Positions 55,108 through 63,899 of a DNA stretch of 64,000 nucleotides are shown here, piece after piece (position 1 is the first letter of the stretch; every line of letters starts with the position of its first letter). This stretch comes from Sphingomonas desiccabilis (lineage in GTDB: Bacteria > Pseudomonadota > Alphaproteobacteria > Sphingomonadales > Sphingomonadaceae): the NCBI RefSeq assembly GCF_004135605.1, contig NZ_SDPT01000002.1, positions 868,001-932,000 of the forward strand. Reading direction: 5' to 3'. Made by a program: the position numbers and the translations under genes. The notes under the pieces are model-generated. The model saw nothing but the letters and a program-made list of their open reading frames with translations, had not been told where the DNA came from and made no database searches.

Positions 55108-55473
55108 TTCTAAGTAGCTGTCACTGGCGTTTCATGCAGGCCTTCGGCCGCTCCTCGGTGGCATCTTCCTCACGCATTGGTATCGCGCGGATATCGCACC
55201 GTTCCTTGCAGATGGAGCCGGTCGCGTGCGCTGACCCGGCCTCCCGCTGGCTGCTTCGCAGCGCAGCCACGCCTTGTTTTCTCATCGCAGACACGGGCGG
55301 GACGCTGCGCCGGAGCATCGGCCTGACGCACCGCGACGACCGGCAGCCCTCGCAGCCCCAAACCGCGTCCGCGGACATGTTCTGCATCGCCGGCGGAATG
55401 GACTTCAGGAAAAGCAATGGAGCGCGGGCCGTTCCGATATGCCTGATGCCGGCCGCCGCATTAGCTCTTGGGC
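55108..55473. other. Gene-free stretch after tRNA-Ala
   Basis: About 370 bases with no supportable gene. Frames on both strands are open for up to about 100 codons but have no family resemblance or good ribosome binding site. It could contain the promoter of the DUF1932-ligJ-ligI genes; no clear promoter was identified. Confidence 0.5.
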
Positions 55474-56363
55474 ATGGACCGGACCATCCCTTTGGCGTTC
55501 ATCGGCTTTGGTGAGGCGGCGCAGGCCTTCTGCGAAGGCTGGGGCGAGCACCCGCCCGCTGCGATTCGCGTGTTCGACATCAAGACCCAGGCGGCGGACA
55601 CCATGGCCGCCAAGCGCGCGGACTATGCGCGTTTCCGGGTGGCTGGCTGCGGCAGCGTGGCCGAGGCACTTGCCTCTGCCCGGGCGGTGTGAGCCTGGTC
55701 ACCGCGGACCAGGCGCTGGAAGCGGCCGAATGCGCCGCTGCGACGATCGCGTCGGGCAGCGTCTATTTCGATGGCAACAGCGTGGCCCCGGACACAAAGC
55801 GCGCTGCCGCCAGGCGCATCGAGGCGGCGGGCGCACATTATGTCGACGTGGCGGTAATGGCGCCGGTGCGCCCGGCGCTCCTATCGGTGCCGCTGCTGCT
55901 CGCCGGCCGCCATGCCGATGCGGGCCAGGCCCTGCTCGCGCAACTGGGCTTTTCCGCACGCGTAGTCCCCGGCGACGTCGGGGCCGCGAGCGCGATCAAG
56001 ATGCTGCGCTCGATCGTCATCAAGGGGCTGGAGGCGCTGACCGCCGAATGCCTGCTGTCCGCACGCGCCGCCGGGGTCGAGGAGGAGGTGCTCGCCTCCC
56101 TCGACGCGAGCTTCCCCCGCTGGGACTGGCGGACGCGGGCCGACTACAACCTCGACCGCATGCTCGTCCACGGGCTGCGCCGCGCCGCCGAGATGCGCGA
56201 ATCCGCTGCAACGGCCGCCGGGCTTGGGCAGTCGGGTGCCATGGCGGCCGCGACCGCCGACTGGCAGCAGCGACTGGGCAGCCTCTGCCTCTCTCCGCTT
56301 CCCGAGGGGCTGGCCGCCAAGGCCGATGCCGTCCTCGCCGCCACAGGAAAGCACGACCAATGA
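55474..56363 (+). pseudogene. DUF1932-type NAD(P)-dependent dehydrogenase, split by a frameshift
   Basis: The two parts together match a 3-hydroxyisobutyrate-dehydrogenase-like protein with a DUF1932 C-terminal domain. Part 1 (55474-55692) has the Rossmann start PLAFIGFGEAAQAFCEGW and stops after ASARAV. Part 2 (55689-56363) continues in the -1 frame with SLVTADQALEAAECAAATI and runs through AIKMLRSIVIKGLEALTAECLL to the end. One added base around 55688-55690 would join them as ARAVVSLVTADQ, which fits the family exactly. The GTGA overlap could also allow reinitiation. It may be a real lesion, a sequencing error or two subunits. It overlaps ligJ by 4 bases. Confidence 0.75.
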
Positions 56364-57382
56364 TCATCGACTGCCACGGCCATTATACCACCGCACCCGC
56401 CAAGCACACCGAGTGGCGCGAGCAGCAGAAGGGCGCGTTCAAGACCGGCGGAGACATCGATCCCGCCTATCCGCAGATCAGCGACGACGAGATCCGCGAG
56501 ACGATCGAGGCCAACCAGCTGCGCCTGCTGCGCGAGCGCGGAGCCGACATGACGATCTTTTCGCCGCGCGCCTCCGCCATGGCGCCGCACGTCGGCGATG
56601 CCGCCACCAACCGTATCTGGGCCGAGCGCTCGAACGACCTCATCAAGCGGGTGGTCGACCTCTACCCCGAGACGTTCGTCGGCGTGTGCCAGCTGCCGCA
56701 GACGCCGGAGCTGTCGATCGACCAGTCTATCGCCGAGCTGGAGCGGTGCGTGACCGAGCTAGGCTTCGTCGGCTGCAACCTCAATCCCGATCCCTCGGGT
56801 GGCAAGTTCAGCGCGCCGCCGCTCACCGACCGCGCCTGGTACCCGTTCTTCGAGAAGATGGTCGAGCTCGACGTGCCGGCGATGATCCACGTGTCGGGCA
56901 GCTGCAACCCGGCGATGCACGCGACCGGCGCCTATTACATCGCCGCCGACACCATCGCCTTCATGCAGTTCATCGAGGGCGACCTGTTCCGGGATTTCCC
57001 CGACCTGCGCTTCATCATCCCGCACGGCGGCGGCGCGGTGCCCTATCACTGGGGGCGCTATCGCGGGCTTTCGGACATGCTCAAGCGCCCGCCGCTTGCC
57101 GAGCATGTCATGAAGAACGTCTTCTTCGACACCTGCGTCTATCACCAGCCGGGAATCGACCTGCTGTTCGAGGTGATCGACGTGGACAACATCCTGTTCG
57201 GGTCGGAGATGGTGGGGGCGGTGCGAGGCATCGACCCCCAGACGGGCCGGTATTTCGACGACACCAAGCGCTACATCGACGCGCTGGCGATTCCCGACGC
57301 GGACAAGCGCAAGGTGTTCGAGGGCAACGCCCGCCGGGTCTATCCGCGGCTGGACGCGCAGCTGAAGGCACGGGGGCTCTGA
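56360..57382 (+). CDS. ligJ: 4-oxalomesaconate hydratase
   Basis: Hydrates 4-oxalomesaconate to 4-carboxy-4-hydroxy-2-oxoadipate in the protocatechuate/gallate 4,5-cleavage pathway; 340 residues, amidohydrolase-type barrel. Features are DCHGHYTTAPAKH at the N terminus (metal ligands), TIFSPRASAMAPHVGD, AMIHVSGSCNPAMHATGAYY, IIPHGGGAVPYHWGRYRG and FGSEMVGAVRGIDP. This agrees closely with remembered Sphingobium LigJ. It overlaps the upstream gene (ATGA) and the downstream ligI (TGATG), so the three are translationally coupled. Confidence 0.93.
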   Translation: MIIDCHGHYTTAPAKHTEWREQQKGAFKTGGDIDPAYPQISDDEIRETIEANQLRLLRERGADMTIFSPRASAMAPHVGDAATNRIWAERSNDLIKRVVDLYPETFVGVCQLPQTPELSIDQSIAELERCVTELGFVGCNLNPDPSGGKFSAPPLTDRAWYPFFEKMVELDVPAMIHVSGSCNPAMHATGAYYIAADTIAFMQFIEGDLFRDFPDLRFIIPHGGGAVPYHWGRYRGLSDMLKRPPLAEHVMKNVFFDTCVYHQPGIDLLFEVIDVDNILFGSEMVGAVRGIDPQTGRYFDDTKRYIDALAIPDADKRKVFEGNARRVYPRLDAQLKARGL

Positions 57383-58269
57383 TGGCGGACTTCCAGATGG
57401 ATCCGAACTGGCTGTGCTGGGACCCGGCGCCGAGTGCGCCTCGCTTCACCCCGCCGCCGGGCGCCGTGGACGCGCATTGCCATGTGTTCGGCCCCGGTGA
57501 TGTTTTTCCCTATGCGCCCGAGCGCAAATACACGCCGTGCGACGCCAGCAAGGAGCAGCTGTTCGCGCTGCGCGACCACCTGGGCTTCGCGCGCAACGTG
57601 ATCGTGCAGGCGACCTGCCACGGCGCCGACAATCGCGCGCTGGTCGCTGCGCTCCAGGCAGCGGAGGGACGCGCGCGCGGCGTGGCGACGGTCCGCGACA
57701 CGGTGACGGACGAAGAGCTAGCGGCGCTCGACGCGGCCGGCGTCCGCGGCGTGCGCTTCAACTTCGTGCGGCGGCTCGTCGATCCCAAGCCCGACGCCTA
57801 TTACCGCGCGATCATCGACCGGATCGCGCCGCTCGGCTGGCACGTCGTCATCTATTTCGAGGCGGCCGACCTGGAGGAGCGCTGGGATTTCTTCACGTCG
57901 CTGCCGACGACCGTCGTCGTCGACCATATGGGCCGCCCGGACGTGACCAAGTCGGTCGACGGGCCGGAGTTCGGCCGCTTCGTCCGGCTGATGGCCGAGC
58001 ACGAGAATGTCTGGAGCAAGGTGAGCTGCCCCGAGCGGCTGTCAAAGTCCGGTCCGCCGACCTACGATGACGTCGTGCCGTTTGCCCGCATGCTCGTCGA
58101 ACGCTTCCCCGACCGGGTGCTGTGGGGCACCGACTGGCCGCACCCGAACATGACCAGCCACATGCCCGACGACGGCGCGCTGGTGGACATCATCCCGCGG
58201 ATCGCGCCGACCGAGGCCCTTCAACAGGCCCTGCTGGTGGACAATCCGGCGCGCCTCTACTGGCGCTGA
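57382..58269 (+). CDS. ligI: 2-pyrone-4,6-dicarboxylate lactonase
   Basis: Opens 2-pyrone-4,6-dicarboxylate to 4-oxalomesaconate in the same pathway; 295 residues. Motifs are PPPGAVDAHCHVFGPGDVFPYAPERKY, HLGFARNVIVQATCHGADN, GVRFNFVRRLVD, VDHMGRPDV, GTDWPHPNM and IAPTEALQQALLVDNPARLYW, all characteristic of LigI. The ATG overlaps the ligJ stop by one base. The downstream genes converge on it. Confidence 0.95.
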   Translation: MADFQMDPNWLCWDPAPSAPRFTPPPGAVDAHCHVFGPGDVFPYAPERKYTPCDASKEQLFALRDHLGFARNVIVQATCHGADNRALVAALQAAEGRARGVATVRDTVTDEELAALDAAGVRGVRFNFVRRLVDPKPDAYYRAIIDRIAPLGWHVVIYFEAADLEERWDFFTSLPTTVVVDHMGRPDVTKSVDGPEFGRFVRLMAEHENVWSKVSCPERLSKSGPPTYDDVVPFARMLVERFPDRVLWGTDWPHPNMTSHMPDDGALVDIIPRIAPTEALQQALLVDNPARLYWR

Positions 58270-58287
58270 GGCGCCGGCAGCCCGGCG

Positions 58288-59646
58288 CTAGTCGCCGAAC
58301 ACCGATGCGATGGTGCCGGCTGCGGCGCTCGACAGCAGCCGGTCTGCCAGCGCGCGGGGATCCGCGACGGGCATGCTTGCCTTGGCGGCGCATGCGACGA
58401 ACTTCTCCACCAGCGCTTCGCTGGAGAGCGGGTTGCTGGGGTGGCCGAGCGGCTGGAGCCGCTCGCCCTGCCACGGCGCTTGGCCGTGGAGGTGGATGGT
58501 CATGGCGCCCGCGGTGGCGCGGTCGCGTCCCCAGTCGGGGCGGCGGCGCGGCACGACGCGCGTGCTCAGCATCAATATGGCGGGGTCGGCGAGGCTTTCC
58601 GCGCCGAAGTCGTCGAGCGTGACCTGGCCGGTTTGGAGCGCGAGCGCGACGGTGAAGGGGATGCTGAACTTGGCGGCAATGGCAGTTGCGGGCGTCGCCT
58701 TGGCCGCCAGCGGCTCGACGAGCATCTGCTGCACCTCTCCCACGTCCACCTCGATCCGCTCGATGGACGCGAGGTCGGGGATGGCGGTCAGAGCCTCCAG
58801 CGCGAGTTCAATGAAGGCGTGGGTGCCGCGGCAGGCAGGCCATGGCTTGAAGCTGAGCGCTTCGCCCCAGAAGCGTTCCCCGAGCGTATCGAACAGATCG
58901 TCCGGATCGAAGGCGCCGCCGGCGTAAAGCGCGTAGAAGCCGCCCTTGCCCCCGATGGGATCGGAAAAGCCACGGACGCCGGCCTCGGCGAGCAGGACGC
59001 TTTCCACCGCGGCCCGGGCGGCGAATGCCTCCCGCGTCGCGCGCAGCGTGCTGTGTGGGTCGGAACCGATGGCACCCGGGGCGGTCACGGCACACAGGGT
59101 TAGCGACAGGGCGGCGCGAACCTGATCGGCGTTCAGCCCGATGACGCGCGCGGCCGTGGCGGTGGCGCCGAGCGCGCCCAGCAGCGGTGGCGGATACCAG
59201 CCGGCCTGCTCCATCGGCTGACGCAATGCCAGGCCCAGCCGGCAGGTGAGGTCGCAGCCGATCGCGAGTGCGGCAAGGAGACTGCGCCCATCCAGGCCGC
59301 CCCGGGCTTCGGTCAGCGCCAGGGCGGCGGGGATTGCCGAAGCGTGCGGGTGCAGGGCGCCCCGGTCGAACGTGTCGCCGAAGTCGAGCGCGTGCGCCAT
59401 GGCGCCGTTGGCAGCAGCGGCCAACGCCGGGGTGCTGCGGATGGCGGTGCCCAGAACGGTACAGGGGCCGGGCTCAGCCGCAGCGAGGCGGAGGAACGGC
59501 TGCACGTCTTCGCTCGAGCCGCTCGCCGCGAGCATGACGCCGATGCCGTCCAGCAGGGCGCGGGCAGTGGCGGTGATTGCGGTGTCGGGAAGGTCGGTCG
59601 CGGCGAAGCTGGCAATATGTTCGGCGAGTTGTGCGGAGACGGTCAT
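58288..59646 (-). CDS. MmgE/PrpD-family protein
   Basis: 452 residues of the MmgE/PrpD superfamily (2-methylcitrate dehydratase, aconitate decarboxylase and relatives): ANGAMAHALDFGDTFDRGALHPHASAIPAALALTEARGG is the signature stretch, with FSDPIGGKGGFYALYAGG and FKPWPACRGTHAFIELALEAL further on. Its substrate is unknown; in this context a tricarboxylic or oxalo-acid intermediate of gallate breakdown is a fair guess. Its start overlaps the tannase stop by 4 bases (ATGA). Confidence 0.87.
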   Translation of the reverse strand: MTVSAQLAEHIASFAATDLPDTAITATARALLDGIGVMLAASGSSEDVQPFLRLAAAEPGPCTVLGTAIRSTPALAAAANGAMAHALDFGDTFDRGALHPHASAIPAALALTEARGGLDGRSLLAALAIGCDLTCRLGLALRQPMEQAGWYPPPLLGALGATATAARVIGLNADQVRAALSLTLCAVTAPGAIGSDPHSTLRATREAFAARAAVESVLLAEAGVRGFSDPIGGKGGFYALYAGGAFDPDDLFDTLGERFWGEALSFKPWPACRGTHAFIELALEALTAIPDLASIERIEVDVGEVQQMLVEPLAAKATPATAIAAKFSIPFTVALALQTGQVTLDDFGAESLADPAILMLSTRVVPRRRPDWGRDRATAGAMTIHLHGQAPWQGERLQPLGHPSNPLSSEALVEKFVACAAKASMPVADPRALADRLLSSAAAGTIASVFGD

Positions 59647-61148
59647 GAGGCAGCGCTTGCGTCCGCGACGCATCGGTAACTTGCGGCATCGTTCGGATCG
59701 CTCCGGCCGTCGTACTGAGCAACCTGCGGGAAGGGGCACAGCAAGCGGCGGAACCGTTCGGTCCCTTCGACCTGCTTGGTGGCTACCAGACTGACCGGCG
59801 GGATGCCTCGCTCAACCCAGTGGATTACCGCCCACAGGATGTCGCGCGAGGGGTCGCCCGGCCAACTGGGCTGTCCCGACCCGCCAAAGCCATCGGCACC
59901 GGGGCCTCCCTGGCAATGATACATGCCCGGCACCATGAACAGCCGGACTGCACTGGACAGCCCCTTGGCACCGTGCACCTTCGCCAGCGATTGATAGTAG
60001 GTGGTGGTGGGTCCGGCATTGGTCGAAGGGTCCGCCCAGCCCTGGTAGAGGATTGCCTTTCCGCCGGCCTTCACGAAGGGCGTGATGCGGGTGCTGTCTG
60101 CACGCAGTTGCGGCATGATGCGATTGATCGCCGCCAGGTCCGCGGTGCGGCGAAAGCTGTCCTCGTCCCAATCCGGATCGTCATAGACGGCATCGGCCCA
60201 CATGGCGCGCAGCAAGGGGGAGGGCGGTCCGGGCCGAGTGCGCACGCCGGGCAGCAAGCCGCCATCCAGGGCACGCCCGCTCTCATCGCGGAGCGGGGCG
60301 ATGATCTGGTCCAGCATCGCGCGCTTGGGCGCCGTGAGGCACGCTCCGGCGGTGCCGGGCTTGCACTCGAGTACCCGGGTGTCGAACCGGCAGGCGCGTG
60401 GATCCGCAACGATCCCGTCACCGACGTCATCGATGGCATCGCACTGGTGCGTCACCGCGTTCTCGTAGAGCGACCAGTCGGCATCGGTCAGCGCGGCCGC
60501 GGGGTTGCGCTTCTGCTGGAGCGCGAACCACATCATGCGGACCGACTGGAGCGGCATGTAGGGCCCCGGCGCGCCTGCGACGATCCCGTCGAAGTCGCGT
60601 GGATACTCCTGCAACTCCTTGAGGCCTTGGCGCCCGCCGCCCGAGCAGCCCAGGAAATAGCTGCGGTCGGCGGACCTGCCATAGAAGCGCCGGACCAGGC
60701 GCTTGACCGCCACGGTGGTGAGATGGGTGGCGCGATGTGCGTAATCCTCGCGCGCCTTCGCATCCGCCATCCAGCGCGATTGCGTCTTCTTGTGACCGCT
60801 GTCGGTGGAGAAGGTGGCGAAGCCTTCTTCCAGTCGACGGGCCATGTCAGAATGGTTGAATTGCCCGGCATCGCCACCCACCCCGCCTGCAAGCAGACGT
60901 CCATTCCACTGGACCGGAACCGGCATCCACAGATCGAAGCCGATGTTGCCTTCGATCCTGCCCTGCACCCGGCACAGCGGCCTCGAAACGGGGCGTGGCC
61001 GGTAGCTGCTGTCGCTTTCCGCCGTCCAGCGCGGTGCCGGCACGATGGGGGTGGCCGTATCCACCACCACCGTGCCTTCGCGTCCGACGAGTGCCGCGCA
61101 ACCATTGGCGGGGGCCGCGAGTGCAAACAGGGCGGCGAGCAGGCTCAT
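59643..61148 (-). CDS. Tannase/feruloyl esterase family protein
   Basis: 501 residues with a signal peptide (LLAALFALAAPANG). The nucleophile is in GCSGGGRQG and the His in PGMYHCQGGPG, with the acid in GWADPSTNA. The paired Cys beside Ser and His give the CS-D-HC arrangement known for this family. It should hydrolyse galloyl or feruloyl esters in the periplasm. Neighbouring gallate-pathway genes favour galloyl esters. Its start overlaps the TonB-receptor stop by one base (TGATG). Confidence 0.9.
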   Translation of the reverse strand: MSLLAALFALAAPANGCAALVGREGTVVVDTATPIVPAPRWTAESDSSYRPRPVSRPLCRVQGRIEGNIGFDLWMPVPVQWNGRLLAGGVGGDAGQFNHSDMARRLEEGFATFSTDSGHKKTQSRWMADAKAREDYAHRATHLTTVAVKRLVRRFYGRSADRSYFLGCSGGGRQGLKELQEYPRDFDGIVAGAPGPYMPLQSVRMMWFALQQKRNPAAALTDADWSLYENAVTHQCDAIDDVGDGIVADPRACRFDTRVLECKPGTAGACLTAPKRAMLDQIIAPLRDESGRALDGGLLPGVRTRPGPPSPLLRAMWADAVYDDPDWDEDSFRRTADLAAINRIMPQLRADSTRITPFVKAGGKAILYQGWADPSTNAGPTTTYYQSLAKVHGAKGLSSAVRLFMVPGMYHCQGGPGADGFGGSGQPSWPGDPSRDILWAVIHWVERGIPPVSLVATKQVEGTERFRRLLCPFPQVAQYDGRSDPNDAASYRCVADASAAS

Positions 61149-63826
61149 CAGAACTTGACCCCGGCGGTCACGGAGATCACGCGCGGGATCGGGTTGGCCG
61201 ACTGCGGGTCATAGCCGCGGGTGGTGTCGACAAACGGCGGTTCCTCGTTGAGCAGGTTGCGGGCATCGACCGACAGCGTGAGCCGCGGCGTCACCTCATA
61301 GCCGAGGTACAGGTCGACCGTGTCGTAGTTGCTGACCCGCTGGCTCGGCGCGATGGTGGTATTGAGATAGCCCGCGAGATGGTTGAGCGTCGCCCGAGCC
61401 CGCAACCCTCCATATGCAATCCCGGCGTCCGCCTGCATCCGGAAGCTCTGGGTGAAGCCGAAGGTGTCGAGGACCTGGGCATAGTCGGCACGCGGCACGG
61501 CCTTAAAGTCATAGGTCAGGTACTTGGTGCCCTGGACGCCCGCGTCGAGATCTACGCCGGACCAGTTCCAGCGATAGGTCAGGCCGAAGTCGAGCCCGCG
61601 CAGCTTGGTGCTGCCAAGGTTCTGGCGACGGCCATCGACGATGAAGGTGACGGCATCCGCGTTGATCGCTTGGTTGATCGGTAGCCCCGATGCGAGCAGC
61701 GCGGCGATCTGGGCCTGGGTCGGGTTCTGGGTGACGAAGTCGGCGTAGAGCGGATTGGTCAGGATGCCGGGCGTGCCACGCAGTGCCTGGATCTGGTCGG
61801 AATAGTCGATGCGGAAATAGGTCAGGTTGGCGACCAGTCCCGGGATTTCAGGAGGTGCCGCCTCCACGCCAAAGGACCAGGTGGTAGCGGTCTCCGGGCG
61901 GAGGTCCGGGTTGCCCCCGGCGATGCCGATGCCGATCGCGTTGCCGTTGAGACCCGGCAGGGTGTCGAAATACAGTCCGGCGCCGCCACCGACGGTGGAT
62001 ACTTCGGTAAAGGTCGGTGCGCGGAACGACGTGCCGTAGGTGCCCTTCAGCGAGAGGCCCTGGAACGGCTGGTAGGTCAGGCCGATCTTCGGATTGGTGG
62101 TGCTGCCGAAGTCGCTGTAATTCTCGTGCCGCAGGGCGAGGCTGAGCGACAGCCGCTCGATCCCGGGCCGGGCGTTGGCATTGCCGACCAGCGGCACGAA
62201 CAGCTCGCCGAACACGGCGTCCACGTTGCGCGTCCCGTCGTCCGCGAGGTCGACCGGCGTCGCCGCTTGGCCGGTGGTGAGATTCGTGAAGGTGTACTCG
62301 ATCCGGTGCTCATACCCGACCGCAAGCCGTACCTCGCCACCGGCAAGCGCGAACAGCGAGCCGTCGACCTGGGCATTGAACACGTCCAGTTTGGTACGCC
62401 CGGCAATGATGAAGAGATTGTCCGTCACCCGGGCGAGGGTGTCTGGATTGTTGGGGCCGCCGAACAGGTTGAGTGCGGTTGCGGGGTTGGTGTCCGCAAG
62501 CGCCGCGTTCAGGGCGCCGGTGTTGATGCCGGTGCGGCGGTCGGCGACCTCCTCCGCTTCGCCATGCTGGTAGTAGGCGGTCGCCCGGAAGTTGCCGAAG
62601 AGCTTTGCCTCGACGCCGGCGACGGCGTTCCAGGTTTCCGCCCAATAGGGCCATTTGACCGTGCCGATCTCGGGAAAGAAGGAATAGCCGACCTGCACGG
62701 ACGTGGCGCCGGCTACGGGCGATACGAAGAACGGGTTCGTGTCGCGCACCGTCGCGGTGGTGGAGAGGACGGCCGGGATCACGCCCTCGCGCCGGGACCA
62801 GAAGCCGTCGGCGAAGACGCGCACGCCCTCGGCCAGTTCCTGGCTGGCGGCCGCGACCACGCTGTAGCGATCCTGTTCCGGGATGACGGCCTCGGCGCCG
62901 CTGTAGAAGCAGCGGTTCGCGGTCCCGGGCGTGAGCGAGCCGACGTTCGCCGCCGTGACCCCGCCGTCCGGGATGGCATAGGTGCTGCCCCCTGCGGTGA
63001 TGGTGCCGGGGTTGCAGGTGGTGACGCGCAGATCCCGCCCGCCGCGATCGCGGTTGTCGTCGTGGTAGAAGTCGAGGCGATCGCCAAACAGCGCCGAGTT
63101 GCGGGTCCATTCGCCGGAAATCATCGCCCAACCGTTGTCCCAGCGCTTGCCGGCCAGGATGGCGAACTGCTTCTCGTCGTAGGATTTGTCGGTGAAGCCG
63201 TAGCGGGCCCGCGCTTCGAGCCCGTCGAAGTCCTTGCGCAGGATGAAGTTCACCACGCCTGCCACCGCGTCGGAACCGTAGATCGCCGAAGCGCCGTCGG
63301 CGACCACCTCTACCCGGCTCAGCGCGATTGACGGGATCACGGAGGGATCGGTGAACTGCCCCTGCGTGCCCTGCGGCGGGAAGCGGCGACCGTCATAGAG
63401 GAGCAGCGTCGCGTTGGTGCTCAGGCCGCGCAGGTTGATGCCGGCCCCGCGCGTGGCGTTCGCAGCGCCGTTCTGGCTGCTGCCGCCGGCGCGGTTGGCG
63501 CCCAGCGACACCACCTGCGGCACGCGCCGCAACAGGTCGTTGACGGAGGTCACCGGCTCCTGCGCGATGCGCTCCTGATCGATCGCGATGACGTTCGATC
63601 CGACCGGCGCCACCCCGCGGATGCGGCTTCCGGTGACGACGACTTCACCGCCCGCGTCTGCCGGTGCGGGTACGTTCAACGGGGGCGCATCGGCCGGCAA
63701 GGCGCCGTCGTCGCGGGCGGTCGCCTCCGGGACGGGCTGCGCAGTCTGGGCAAAGGCAGGTGCAAAACAGCCGGCGGCAAGCGCAATGGTTGCAGCGCCG
63801 CAGGTCCAGCGAGCGGTCTTCAGCAT
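61148..63826 (-). CDS. TonB-dependent outer-membrane receptor
   Basis: 892 residues. Signal peptide (about 1-27, ending AFAQ), a linker rich in Pro/Ala, then a plug starting GEVVVTGSRIRGVAPVGSNVIAI with RGAGINLRGLSTNATLLLYDGRRFP and IYGSDAVAGVVNFILRKDF. A 22-strand barrel ends RVISVTAGVKF with terminal Phe. No STN or signalling domain. By operon position it probably imports galloyl esters or tannin fragments; the ligand is inferred. Confidence 0.92.
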   Translation of the reverse strand: MLKTARWTCGAATIALAAGCFAPAFAQTAQPVPEATARDDGALPADAPPLNVPAPADAGGEVVVTGSRIRGVAPVGSNVIAIDQERIAQEPVTSVNDLLRRVPQVVSLGANRAGGSSQNGAANATRGAGINLRGLSTNATLLLYDGRRFPPQGTQGQFTDPSVIPSIALSRVEVVADGASAIYGSDAVAGVVNFILRKDFDGLEARARYGFTDKSYDEKQFAILAGKRWDNGWAMISGEWTRNSALFGDRLDFYHDDNRDRGGRDLRVTTCNPGTITAGGSTYAIPDGGVTAANVGSLTPGTANRCFYSGAEAVIPEQDRYSVVAAASQELAEGVRVFADGFWSRREGVIPAVLSTTATVRDTNPFFVSPVAGATSVQVGYSFFPEIGTVKWPYWAETWNAVAGVEAKLFGNFRATAYYQHGEAEEVADRRTGINTGALNAALADTNPATALNLFGGPNNPDTLARVTDNLFIIAGRTKLDVFNAQVDGSLFALAGGEVRLAVGYEHRIEYTFTNLTTGQAATPVDLADDGTRNVDAVFGELFVPLVGNANARPGIERLSLSLALRHENYSDFGSTTNPKIGLTYQPFQGLSLKGTYGTSFRAPTFTEVSTVGGGAGLYFDTLPGLNGNAIGIGIAGGNPDLRPETATTWSFGVEAAPPEIPGLVANLTYFRIDYSDQIQALRGTPGILTNPLYADFVTQNPTQAQIAALLASGLPINQAINADAVTFIVDGRRQNLGSTKLRGLDFGLTYRWNWSGVDLDAGVQGTKYLTYDFKAVPRADYAQVLDTFGFTQSFRMQADAGIAYGGLRARATLNHLAGYLNTTIAPSQRVSNYDTVDLYLGYEVTPRLTLSVDARNLLNEEPPFVDTTRGYDPQSANPIPRVISVTAGVKF

Positions 63827-63899
63827 CTCTCTCTCCTTTTGCGCCCGCCAGCATCTACGCGCCGGTCGAACGGTGATGTCGTGGATCGGTCAGGTCAGG

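Noticed and set aside
55121..55417. A 98-codon frame on the - strand between tRNA-Ala and the lig genes
   Set aside because: No ribosome binding site, no family resemblance and an implausible composition; kept as non-coding.
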